NCBI RefSeq assembly: GCF_000308615.1
Contig: NZ_BAGB01000046.1
Coordinates: 124,001 to 188,000, forward strand
Direction: 5' to 3'
Source: Nocardia jiangxiensis NBRC 101359
GTDB taxonomy: Bacteria > Actinomycetota > Actinomycetes > Mycobacteriales > Mycobacteriaceae
Length of the DNA stretch: 64,000 nucleotides
Position 1 is the first letter of the stretch. The number at the start of each line of letters is the position of its first letter. Shown here piece by piece: positions 1 to 8,361 of this stretch. The notes under the pieces are model-generated. The model was not told the origin of the DNA. It searched no databases and saw only the letters and a program-made list of their open reading frames with translations. A program made the position numbers and the translations under genes.

Positions 1-2027
1 TCCGCGGTGGGTGAGGGGTTCTCGCGACGTTCGATCCAGTCCGCGACCGTGGCCACGGCGTCGGCGACCGGGACGCCGTTGACCTGGGTTCCGTCGCGGA
101 ACCGGAAGCTCACCGCGTCGGCGGCGACGTCCCGTTCCCCGGCCAGCAGCATGAACGGCACCTTCTGCGCGGTGTTGTTGAAGATCTTCTTCTGCATGCG
201 GTCGTCACTGCGGTCGACCTGGGCGCGCACACCCTGGTCGTGCAGCTGTTCGATCACCCGATCCAGGTGCGGCGCAAAGGCTTCCGCCACCGGAATGCCG
301 ACCACCTGCACCGGCGCCAGCCACGCCGGGAACGCGCCCGCGTAGTGCTCGGTCAGCACACCGAAGAAGCGCTCGATGGAACCGAACAGGGCGCGGTGGA
401 TCATCACCGGCCGCTGCTTGGTGCCGTCGGAGGCGGTGTACTCCAGGTTGAACCGCTCGGGCAGATTGAAATCGAGCTGGATGGTCGACATCTGCCAGGT
501 GCGCCCCAGCGCGTCCTTGGCCTGCACCGAGATCTTCGGGCCGTAGAACGCCGCGCCGCCCGGATCGGGCACCAACTCCAGGCCCGAGGCTCCGGCGACC
601 TTCTCGAGAGTTTCGGTGGCCTCTTCCCAGATCTCATCCGAGCCGACGAACTTCTGCGGGTCCTTGGTGGACAACTCCAGGTAGAAGTCGTCCAGGCCGT
701 AGTCCTTCAGCAGGGAGAGCACGAAGTTCAGCGTGTTGGTCAGCTCCGCGTGCATCTGCTCCTTGGTGCAGTAGATGTGCGCGTCGTCCTGGGTCATCCC
801 GCGAACCCGGGTCAGGCCGTGGACCACACCGGACTTCTCGTACCGGTACACCGAGCCGAATTCGAACAGCCGCAGCGGCAGCTCACGGTAGGACCTGCCG
901 CGCGCCCGGAAGATCAGGTTGTGCATCGGGCAGTTCATCGGCTTGACGTAGTAGTCCTGGCCGGGTTTGCGGACGCTGCCGTCCTCGTTGTACTCCGCGT
1001 CCAGGTGCATGGCCGGGAACATGCCGTCCCGATACCAGTCCAGGTGGCCGGAGACCTCGAACAGATGCCCCTTGGTGATGTGCGGGGTGTTCACGAACTC
1101 GTAGCCCGCGTCGATGTGCCGCTGGCGCGAGTACTCCTCGAGCTCCTTGCGGATGATGCCGCCCTTGGGGTGGAACACCGGCAGGCCCGAGCCGAGCTCG
1201 TCCGGGAACGAGAACAGGTCCAGTTCCAGGCCGAGTTTGCGGTGATCACGCTTCTCCGCCTCGGCGAGCAGGGCGAGGTGGGCATCCAGGGCCTCCTGCG
1301 ATTCCCATGCGGTGCCGTAGACGCGCTGCAGATCCTCGCGGGACTGATCACCCCGCCAGTAGGCAGCGGAGGATCGGGTCAGCTTGAACGCGGGAATGAA
1401 CTTGGTGGTCGGAATGTGCGGTCCCCGGCACAGGTCCCCCCATACCCGCTCCCCGCTTCGCGGATCCAGGTTGTCGTAGATGGTCAGCTCCTTGCCGCCG
1501 ACCTCCATGACCTCCGGATCGTCGATTCCGGACTTGTCGCTGATCAGTTCCAGCTTGAACGGCTCGCCGGCGAGTTCGACGCGCGCGTCCTCGACCTCCA
1601 CCACACGCCGCGAAAACCGCTGCGCGCCTTTGACGATCTTCTTCATCCGGGATTCCAGCTTGGCCAGATCCTCGGGGGTGAAGGGACGATCGACCTGGAA
1701 GTCGTAGTAGAAGCCGTCCTTGATCGGCGGGCCGATGCCGAGCTTGGCCTCCGGGAATTCCTGCTGCACGGCCTGGGCCAGCACGTGTGCGGCCGAGTGC
1801 CGGATGACGCTGCGGCCGTCCTCGGTGTCGGCGGCGACGGGCACGACCTCGACGTCCTCGTCGGGGGTCCAGGACAGATCCTTGAGGTTGCCCTCCGGGT
1901 CGCGCACGACCACGACGGTGTCGGGGCCCTTCGTCGGCAGACCCGCCTCACGCACCGCGGCGCCCGCCGTCGTCCCGGCCGGCACCCGAACGAGGGCGGC
2001 TGGGGTTATGCGGGCTGAGATGGTCAC
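1..2027 (-). CDS. thrS: Threonyl-tRNA synthetase (3' end outside window)
   Basis: Charges tRNA-Thr with threonine in the cytosol. The frame runs leftward out of the window after 675 codons, so only a few C-terminal residues should be missing (family about 680-690). In order: an N-terminal TGS-like segment, the editing-domain HxxxH motif at H77 and H81 (HSAAHVLA), class II catalytic-core stretches such as KPMNCPMHNLIF, and a C-terminal anticodon-binding domain ending near VADWIERREN. I chose the GTG at 2027 because AAGGAG lies 9 nt upstream (2037-2042) and the frame has no better start. The next gene, a FhuF-like reductase, is on the same strand about 190 bp upstream, so thrS probably has its own promoter. 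Identification is secure. Confidence 0.96.
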   Translation of the reverse strand, partial: MTISARITPAALVRVPAGTTAGAAVREAGLPTKGPDTVVVVRDPEGNLKDLSWTPDEDVEVVPVAADTEDGRSVIRHSAAHVLAQAVQQEFPEAKLGIGPPIKDGFYYDFQVDRPFTPEDLAKLESRMKKIVKGAQRFSRRVVEVEDARVELAGEPFKLELISDKSGIDDPEVMEVGGKELTIYDNLDPRSGERVWGDLCRGPHIPTTKFIPAFKLTRSSAAYWRGDQSREDLQRVYGTAWESQEALDAHLALLAEAEKRDHRKLGLELDLFSFPDELGSGLPVFHPKGGIIRKELEEYSRQRHIDAGYEFVNTPHITKGHLFEVSGHLDWYRDGMFPAMHLDAEYNEDGSVRKPGQDYYVKPMNCPMHNLIFRARGRSYRELPLRLFEFGSVYRYEKSGVVHGLTRVRGMTQDDAHIYCTKEQMHAELTNTLNFVLSLLKDYGLDDFYLELSTKDPQKFVGSDEIWEEATETLEKVAGASGLELVPDPGGAAFYGPKISVQAKDALGRTWQMSTIQLDFNLPERFNLEYTASDGTKQRPVMIHRALFGSIERFFGVLTEHYAGAFPAWLAPVQVVGIPVAEAFAPHLDRVIEQLHDQGVRAQVDRSDDRMQKKIFNNTAQKVPFMLLAGERDVAADAVSFRFRDGTQVNGVPVADAVATVADWIERRENPSPTA

Positions 2028-2216
2028 GGCTGCGCTCTCCTTGGCGTCGTCTTCGCGGGCGGTTGCCCGCACAATGTCGGTTGCGGGGAATTCCCGCGAG
2101 TGGACCTGGGTCCAGCCGGTACGCGGATGCGGCCCGGCGCGACCATGCTATCGGGAGCCCGCCGTGCTCGCGCCGATGGACCGGCCTGCGGGCCCGGATC
2201 GCAGGCGGGCCCGGCC

Positions 2217-2963
2217 TCAGCCGCGTGCGGCCAGTGCGCTGAGTAGTTCCTGTCGTTCGGCGGCTGGGCGCTTCGGGCAGCTGGTGCACATCTGGCAGTT
2301 GGGTACCTCGAACACCAGGCAGCAGGAGATTCGCCGGACGAACGTGCGCTCGCCGATATCGATGAATCGCGGCACCGGCAGCCGCCCCGCGACCTGTGCT
2401 GCCAGCCGCGCCCCGGCCTCGGCATCGCCCGCGTCGATCGCCCGATTACCGATGGCGTCGGCGACGATCGCCCACAGCGCGGCCACTCCCGCCCCGGAGA
2501 CTTCGGCGACTGCGGGGATGATCCGCGCCAACGTCTCCCGGAGGTTCCGCGCGACACTCTCGGCACCAACGGGATCGATTTCAGCGCAACAACTTCCACG
2601 GTCTTCCCGGGAATGATCAGCGACCGAGCCCGACCCCGCCGCCGAATCCCCCGACGTCGCAGCCGGGAACACCCGCTCGATTCCGCCGTCCGGCCGGACT
2701 TCGCACAGCAGATGCTCCAGAATCATGTCCGGCGCGGTCAGCCCGGATGCGTAAGCGGCCACGACCGGATCGATCAGCGAGGATGCGGCCATACACCACC
2801 ACAACGTGCCGGAGACCCGCGTATCGCCGGTACCCCACGAGATCCCCATATCGGAGATTCGCTCCGCCAGCCATTCCGGGCGCGTCAGCACGACACCGGG
2901 CACCACCGTCCCCGCCGAAACCGCAACCATGTCCGTTCGACTCCGATCCACCGAATTTGTCAT
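2217..2963 (-). CDS. FhuF-like (2Fe-2S) ferric iron reductase
   Basis: 248 residues. The C-terminus has the FhuF-type cysteine pattern Cys214-Cys215-x10-Cys226-x2-Cys229 (CCLVFEVPNCQMCTSC), which binds a 2Fe-2S cluster in siderophore-iron reductases. The upstream part is a poorly conserved alpha-helical region with no signal peptide or membrane segment, so the protein is probably cytosolic. By family knowledge it would reduce ferric iron released from siderophores; the siderophore is unknown. No transport or siderophore gene is adjacent, and it sits alone between thrS and the SulP genes. A further Cys (VFEVPNC, residue 223) is not part of the classical motif. Confidence 0.8.
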   Translation of the reverse strand: MTNSVDRSRTDMVAVSAGTVVPGVVLTRPEWLAERISDMGISWGTGDTRVSGTLWWCMAASSLIDPVVAAYASGLTAPDMILEHLLCEVRPDGGIERVFPAATSGDSAAGSGSVADHSREDRGSCCAEIDPVGAESVARNLRETLARIIPAVAEVSGAGVAALWAIVADAIGNRAIDAGDAEAGARLAAQVAGRLPVPRFIDIGERTFVRRISCCLVFEVPNCQMCTSCPKRPAAERQELLSALAARG

Positions 2964-3338
2964 CTACCAGCCTGGCACGCCCGAGAGCCGAGGTCGATGA
3001 GGAATTCGCCCGGCCCGGACCGATGGTCCGGGTGCGCGCCGCAGACCACTGCGCCGCAGGACCTCATCAAGCCTAGGCCCCGCGACACGCGCTCTCCCGC
3101 AGGCACGCTCGACGCGCGCGCCGCCGGACCGGCGCCGGAGCAGATCCGCTCCGACCGAGCCCCACATGCTCGGCGCTTCCCGGCCTGCCGCGCGCGCCGA
3201 GTCGTGACGACGGCCCCGCGCTCGCGAGATATTCCGCGAGCGCGGGGCCGTCGCCGCACATCAGGCATCGGGCGCGCGAGCCACGGCTCTTCGAATCCCC
3301 CTGTGGCACAACCTCACCCGATGGGCCGCAGGTCGGTC
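2964..3338. other. Intergenic stretch with one strong hairpin
   Basis: About 375 bp between the SulP-carbonic anhydrase gene and the FhuF-like gene. Apart from the perfect hairpin at 3211-3250 I see no coding sequence or RNA gene. The left end, next to the SulP stop codon, has no gene-like codon pattern on either strand; the right end would hold the FhuF promoter. Confidence 0.6.
3211..3250. terminator. Perfect 16-bp hairpin, probable terminator
   Basis: CGGCCCCGCGCTCGCG at 3211-3226 is exactly complementary to 3235-3250, with an 8-nt AT-containing loop. No U-tract follows on either strand, as is common for actinobacterial terminators. It lies about 130 bp upstream, in position, of the FhuF-like gene's 3' neighbour and between two leftward genes, so it most likely insulates them. 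Confidence 0.6.
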
Positions 3339-5573
3339 CTATCCGGCGACACCGGCGCGATCGAGATCGGCGATCTCCGCGATTCCGGTCGTCGTGACCG
3401 ACAGGACGCGGGCGGTGGCGATGTCGAAGTACAGGCCCGACACCACCAGGCCGCGCTCGCGCACGGCCCGCCGCACCAGCGGATGGTCGGCGAGGGTTTC
3501 CAACTGCACCGCGACGTTCACCATGCTCAGCTGGGCCACCTCGTCGTAGCCGGCGGCCGCCGCGGCGGCGGCGACCGGATGTCCGGCACGGTAGCGGTCC
3601 AGACTCGGGTGAGCGTGCGCGAGCCAGTTGCTCAGGCCGCTGGCGGGCGTCGTGACCGCGTCGTCACGCAGCAGGGCCTGCATCGCACCGCAGCCGGAAT
3701 GCCCGCAGACCACCACGGTCCGCACGCCGAGCTTGTCCACCGCGAACTCGAGCGCGGCCTCGGTGGACACGTCCGCACCGCGCGCGGGGACCAGGTTTCC
3801 GACATTGCGGACGGTGAACAGGTCACCCGGCCCGCTGTGCGTGATCACGTTCGGCACGATTCGCGAATCGGCGCAGGTCAGGAACAGCGAGTCGGGATCC
3901 TGCCCGTCGCGCAGTTCGTCCAGATGCGGGCGCACCACATGGGCGTGCGCGCGGTGATAGGCCGCCACACCCGCGGTGATCGCGTGCGCGCCACGGTCGC
4001 GCCAGGGCGCGAGCACCTCCTCCAGCGGTCCGCGGGCCTTGCCCCGGCGCGGCGGGCCGTCCAGCACGCCGGCCATCCGTGCGGTGCCGATCTCCGCGAA
4101 TTCGACGGTGCCGCCGTTGCTTTCGTGCTGGCGAGCCCACTCCTGCAGGGCCTCGCAGGCGGCGTGGTCCAGGAAGTCCACACTCAGCTCGACGACGACG
4201 TCCGCACCCGCGGGGACCTTCGCCAGCATCGAGGACAGCTTCGGTAAGGCCAGGAATGTGCAGGTGCCGTCGATGCCGACCAGCCACCGGCCGGATTCGC
4301 CGAGCGGCGCGGCGTGCACACTCACCCGCACCACGCGCCACAGCAGCAGCGCGAAGGCCAGCACGAGCCCGATCAGCACACCCTCGAGCAGGTTCGCGAA
4401 CACCACTCCCAGAATCGTGACCGCGTAGACGGCCAGGTCACCGGTGCGCCGGGCGAGCCGGATGTGGCCGATCTTGACCAGCTGGACACCCACCACGACC
4501 AGGAGTCCGGCCAGCACCGACTTCGGAATCTGCTCGACCACGCCGACCAGTACCACCGCGAACAGCAGCACCCAGAACCCGTGCATGATCGTCGAGGCGC
4601 GGCTGCGCGCTCCCGCCTGCACGTTGGTCGCGCTGCGCACGATCACACCGGTGACCGGCAGACCGCCCAGCAGACCCGAGACCAGGTTCGCACTGCCCTG
4701 GCCGACCAGCTCGCGATCGAAATCGGTGCGCGGGCCGGTGTGCATCTTGTCCACGGCCACCGCCGAGAGCAGGCTCTCGACGCTGGCGATCAGTGCGAAC
4801 GTCAGCACCGTCATCGCCACCGCGCCCCAGTTGCCGTTCGGCATCTGCGGCAGCCCGATCGCGTCGAACACCGAACCGTCGATGGCCAATCGCGCGGGAT
4901 TGCCCGGAAGCACCAGGGACAGCACGGTTCCCACGGCGACGGCGACCAGCGGCCCCGGAATGACCCGGACACGTTGCGGCACCCAGCGCCAGGCCACCAT
5001 GATCGCGATCACGACCGCACCGACGATGAAATCGTCGCCGCTCAGATGTAATAACTGACCGGGCAGTTCGCGCAGATTCTCCGCCGCCGTGCTGTGCGAG
5101 GCGCCGCCGAGCAGCACGTGCACCTGCTGCAGTGCGATGGTGACGCCGATGCCGGCCAGCATCGCGTGCACCACGACGGGCGCGATGGCCAGCGCCGCGC
5201 GCGCAATCCTGCTGAGGCCGAAGACGATCTGCAGCAGACCGGCCGCCACCGTGATGAAACAGGTGGTCTTCCAGCCGAATTCGCTGATACTTCCGGCCAC
5301 GACCACGGTCAGCCCCGCGGCCGGACCGCTGACCTGCAGCCGGGCCCCGCCGAGGGCGCCGACGACCAGCCCGCCGACCACGGCGGCGATCAGTCCGGCG
5401 GCGATGGGCGCGCCCGAGGCCACCGCTATACCGAGCGAAAGAGGAAGGGCGACAAGGAATACCACGATCGAGGCAGGCAGATCGTAGCGGATCAGAGAGG
5501 CGCGGCGCTCGGCTCGCGAGGGACCGGGCGGAGCGGTAGATCGTGGGGACGTGTCGACGGTGGTGGACATCAT
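3339..5573 (-). CDS. SulP-family anion transporter fused to beta-carbonic anhydrase (copy A)
   Basis: 744 residues in two parts. Residues about 25-430 are a polytopic SulP transporter with the opening signature YDLPASIVVFLVALPLSLG, followed by a STAS-like linker (about 440-510). Residues about 530-740 are a beta-class carbonic anhydrase with TCADSR near 565 and CGHSGCGAM near 626, giving the Cys-His-Cys zinc ligands and the Asp-Arg dyad. By family knowledge the fusion imports bicarbonate or sulfate and interconverts CO2 and bicarbonate on the inner face. Two ATGs are adjacent (5573, 5570); AAGGAG lies better for 5570. It is a tandem paralogue of the gene at 5762-7990, with a related leader, which suggests a local duplication. 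Confidence 0.93.
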   Translation of the reverse strand: MMSTTVDTSPRSTAPPGPSRAERRASLIRYDLPASIVVFLVALPLSLGIAVASGAPIAAGLIAAVVGGLVVGALGGARLQVSGPAAGLTVVVAGSISEFGWKTTCFITVAAGLLQIVFGLSRIARAALAIAPVVVHAMLAGIGVTIALQQVHVLLGGASHSTAAENLRELPGQLLHLSGDDFIVGAVVIAIMVAWRWVPQRVRVIPGPLVAVAVGTVLSLVLPGNPARLAIDGSVFDAIGLPQMPNGNWGAVAMTVLTFALIASVESLLSAVAVDKMHTGPRTDFDRELVGQGSANLVSGLLGGLPVTGVIVRSATNVQAGARSRASTIMHGFWVLLFAVVLVGVVEQIPKSVLAGLLVVVGVQLVKIGHIRLARRTGDLAVYAVTILGVVFANLLEGVLIGLVLAFALLLWRVVRVSVHAAPLGESGRWLVGIDGTCTFLALPKLSSMLAKVPAGADVVVELSVDFLDHAACEALQEWARQHESNGGTVEFAEIGTARMAGVLDGPPRRGKARGPLEEVLAPWRDRGAHAITAGVAAYHRAHAHVVRPHLDELRDGQDPDSLFLTCADSRIVPNVITHSGPGDLFTVRNVGNLVPARGADVSTEAALEFAVDKLGVRTVVVCGHSGCGAMQALLRDDAVTTPASGLSNWLAHAHPSLDRYRAGHPVAAAAAAAGYDEVAQLSMVNVAVQLETLADHPLVRRAVRERGLVVSGLYFDIATARVLSVTTTGIAEIADLDRAGVAG

Positions 5574-5663
5574 TCTCCTTCACCAGGCATGTACTCCAGG
5601 CATCCCAACGCACGCTGCGGACACCGTTGTCGACAGATCGCCGGAAGCTCGGCCAGACTATTG

Positions 5664-5680
5664 GTAAAGTCTTAGTAAAG
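5664..5680 (-). promoter_or_regulatory. 11-bp-period direct repeat upstream of SulP-CA copy A
   Basis: GTAAAGTCTTAGTAAAG, which on the coding strand reads CTTTAC-TAAGA-CTTTAC: two half-sites starting 11 bp apart, about 91 bp before the start codon. The same arrangement occurs before copy B. An 11-bp period is typical of OmpR/PhoP-family response-regulator sites. That assignment is inference. Confidence 0.5.
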
Positions 5681-5761
5681 CCTGAGAAAAAGAATTCCAG
5701 TGGGTTAACACTGCACCAGAACCGGTGAGCACGCCCCGGATTCCCCGGACCGCCGCCGGAT

Positions 5762-7990
5762 CTACTGCGCTACAACCGGTTCTCGCCTATCCACCTCGAA
5801 TCCACCTGCGGCGTCGGTGAATTCGGCGATACCCTCGGCAGTGATCTCCAATACCCGGGCAGTGGGGATGTCGAAGAACAGTCCGGACAGCACCAGACCG
5901 CGTTCGGCGACCGCACGGGCGATCCGCTCATGGCGCGCAAGGGTTTCCAGCTGCACCGCGACGTTCACCATGCCCAGTCGATCGACCTCCCCGAATCCCG
6001 CCGCCGCGGCCGCCGCCGCGACCGGGTGCCCGAGCCGGAACTGCTCCAGGGTGCCGCGCCCGTGCGCCAGCCAGTCGTCCAACCCGGATCCGGTGACCCG
6101 CTCGTGGTACAGCGCATCCATTGCGCCACAACCCGAATGCCCGCACACGACCACCGACCGGACCTCGAGTTTGTCCAGCGCGTAGACGATCGCGGCCTCG
6201 ACCGAGCTGTCCTGCCCGCCCTGCGGAATCAGGTTGCCGATGTTGCGCACGGTGAACAGATCACCGGGCCCGCTGCTGGTGAACACGTTCGGGACCAGCC
6301 GGGAGTCCGAGCACGTCACGAACAGCGAATCCGGGTTCTGCACATCGTGCAGCGCGCCCAGGTGCGGCCGCATCACATGCGCGTGGCCGCGGTGGTAGGC
6401 GGTGATGCCGGCGGCGATCGGATCGACCAGCGGGGTACGCCGCCACGGGCCCAGCGTCTCGGTCAGCAGCCGCCGGGCATGTCCGCGCGCGGGCGGACCG
6501 GAGGCCAGATCGGCGATGCGGGCCGCCCCCATCTCCACGAATTCCACTGTTCCACCGGTCTTTTCGTGGTCGTTCGCCCATTCGTGCAGGGAGTCGGAGG
6601 CGGCGTGGTCGAGGAAGTCGACGGTCAGCTCCACGGTGACCGGCACGCCCGCCGGCACCCGTGCGAGCTCACCGGTCAAGCGCGGCACCGCCAGGAAGGT
6701 GCAGGTGCCGTCGATGGTGACCAGCCAGCGATCGGCTCCGCCGACCGGCTCGGCCGCGACGACCACCCGCACCACCCGCCACAGCAGCAGCGCGAAGGCC
6801 AGCACCAGCCCGGTCAGCATGCCCAGCAACAGATTCCAGAACACCACGACCAACACGGTCACCGCGTAGACGATCAGATCGCCGCTGCGCCGGGCCAGCC
6901 GGATGTGCGCCAGTTTCACCAGACCCATGCCGATGACGATCAACAGCCCGGCCAGCGCGGCCTTCGGAATCTGTTGCACCACATCGACGAACGCCACCGC
7001 GAAGATCAACACCCACACGCCGCTGAGCATCGTCGAGACGCGGGTCCGCGCGCCCGCGTTGACGTTGGTGATGCTGCGTACGATCACCGCCGCGACGGGC
7101 AGTCCGCCCAGCAGACCCGAGGTCATATTGGCCACGCCCTGGCCGAGCAGTTCCCGATCCAGATCGCAGCGCGTACCCGGCCGCAGCCTGGTCACCGCGA
7201 CCGCCGACAGCAGTGTTTCGACACTCGCGATCAGCGCGATGGTGATCATCGTCAGCGCCACCGCACCCCAGCCGCCGGACGGCAGCGCGGGCAGGGAGAT
7301 GTCCTGGAACAGCGGGCCGCGCAACGAGATTCGCGCGATGCTGGTCGGCACCACCTGCGCCACGGCGGTCGCGGCGACCACCGCCACCAGGGGTGCGGGC
7401 ACTCGCCGGATCGCGTTCGGTAGATACCGCCAGCCCAGCAGGATGGCGATCACCAGCACGCCGACCAGCGCATCACCGGGGTGCACCGAGACCAGCTGAT
7501 GCGGCAGCTGCACGATGCTGTCCCACGACGAACTCAGCGACTGTCCGCCGAGCAGCACGTGGACCTGTTGCAACGTGATGACGATGCCGATTCCGGCGAG
7601 CATGGCGTGCACCACGACCGGCGCGATCGCCAGGGCGCCACGCCCGATCCTGCTGAGCCCGAACAGGATCTGCAGCACTCCCGCACCGGCGGTGATGAAA
7701 CATGTTACCGCCCAGCCGAATTGGTGAATGCTCTCGGCGACAACCACGGTGAGACTGGCCGTCGGGCCGCTGACCTGCAACGTCGATCCGCCACATAATC
7801 CGGCGACCAGGCCGCCGATCACGGCCGCGATCAGCCCGGCGGCCACGGGCGCCCCCGTGGCCACGGCGACGCCGATCGATAGTGGTAGAGCGACGAGGAA
7901 CACCACGATCGAGGCAGGTAGGTCGTGGCGGAACACTTCCGACAGGCCGGGGAACGGTATCCGTCGGGCCGGATCGGTGTCGTTGGACAT
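5762..7990 (-). CDS. SulP-family anion transporter fused to beta-carbonic anhydrase (copy B)
   Basis: 742 residues, same architecture as copy A: SulP membrane domain opening with HDLPASIVVFLVALPLSIG, a STAS-like stretch, then a carbonic anhydrase with TCSDSR near 558 and CGHSGCGAM near 618, so both zinc ligand sets are intact. The start at 7990 has AAGGAG 6-8 nt upstream. The gene lies 188 bp upstream of copy A on the same strand. The two proteins are alike along their whole length but clearly diverged (for example the N-terminal 30 residues and the CA linker), so the duplication is old or the copies have specialised. Substrate could be bicarbonate or sulfate. Confidence 0.93.
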   Translation of the reverse strand: MSNDTDPARRIPFPGLSEVFRHDLPASIVVFLVALPLSIGVAVATGAPVAAGLIAAVIGGLVAGLCGGSTLQVSGPTASLTVVVAESIHQFGWAVTCFITAGAGVLQILFGLSRIGRGALAIAPVVVHAMLAGIGIVITLQQVHVLLGGQSLSSSWDSIVQLPHQLVSVHPGDALVGVLVIAILLGWRYLPNAIRRVPAPLVAVVAATAVAQVVPTSIARISLRGPLFQDISLPALPSGGWGAVALTMITIALIASVETLLSAVAVTRLRPGTRCDLDRELLGQGVANMTSGLLGGLPVAAVIVRSITNVNAGARTRVSTMLSGVWVLIFAVAFVDVVQQIPKAALAGLLIVIGMGLVKLAHIRLARRSGDLIVYAVTVLVVVFWNLLLGMLTGLVLAFALLLWRVVRVVVAAEPVGGADRWLVTIDGTCTFLAVPRLTGELARVPAGVPVTVELTVDFLDHAASDSLHEWANDHEKTGGTVEFVEMGAARIADLASGPPARGHARRLLTETLGPWRRTPLVDPIAAGITAYHRGHAHVMRPHLGALHDVQNPDSLFVTCSDSRLVPNVFTSSGPGDLFTVRNIGNLIPQGGQDSSVEAAIVYALDKLEVRSVVVCGHSGCGAMDALYHERVTGSGLDDWLAHGRGTLEQFRLGHPVAAAAAAAGFGEVDRLGMVNVAVQLETLARHERIARAVAERGLVLSGLFFDIPTARVLEITAEGIAEFTDAAGGFEVDRREPVVAQ

Positions 7991-8361
7991 ATGTCTCCTT
8001 CGCCGAACCGGGGCAACCGGATCGGTTCATCGGCCGAACATGTACTGGCATCGAGAGCAGGGCGGAACTGATGCGGCCCGGACACCGTCGTGTCGCGTAG
8101 CGGCCGCTGGAAGACCCCGCAGAAGCGGGTCGCGACAATCGTAAAGAATCAGCAAAGGATATGAAAAGTCATATTCCCCTGACTGGGTATCCGCTACCGA
8201 ATCGTGATCTTGTTCAACGGGTGGGCGGCCGCCCGAGCCGCGGCCATCACACACGGCCAGGATGGCTGTGCCGCAACATCTTCGGCGCGTCACTCGGCGA
8301 ACGCAGTCCCCACACACGGTCGGCAGGCGTTGCGTACCCCGCCCCTGCGCTCACTCCGATG
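7991..8361. other. Leader of SulP-CA copy B plus spacer
   Basis: 371 bp without a gene. It holds the leader of copy B, including CATGTACT near 8039, GGACACCGTCGT near 8080 and the direct repeat at 8141-8157, all of which have counterparts in the leader of copy A. An AT-rich inverted repeat ATATGA-AAAG-TCATAT lies at 8159-8174. The part from 8180 to 8361 shows nothing I can name. Confidence 0.55.
8141..8157 (-). promoter_or_regulatory. 11-bp-period direct repeat upstream of SulP-CA copy B
   Basis: GTAAAGAATCAGCAAAG; coding strand CTTTGC-TGATT-CTTTAC. The half-sites again start 11 bp apart, about 150 bp before the start codon. Twelve of 17 positions match the copy A element, so a shared regulator is plausible. 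Confidence 0.45.

Noticed and set aside
240..2018. A 592-codon open frame on the plus strand across thrS
   Set aside because: It is the antisense of thrS, with Arg/Gly/His-rich shadow composition and no family resemblance; the thrS frame on the other strand is complete and conserved.
3270..3310. tRNA-like 3' end (TTCGAATCCCC)
   Set aside because: The neighbouring bases do not pair into a T-stem, and no matching acceptor, D or anticodon arms are found upstream.
8157..8177. ATATGA-AAAG-TCATAT as a Fur/Zur box for a zinc enzyme
   Set aside because: It lacks the full consensus and there is no metal regulator nearby; kept only as an AT-rich inverted repeat in the leader of SulP-CA copy B.
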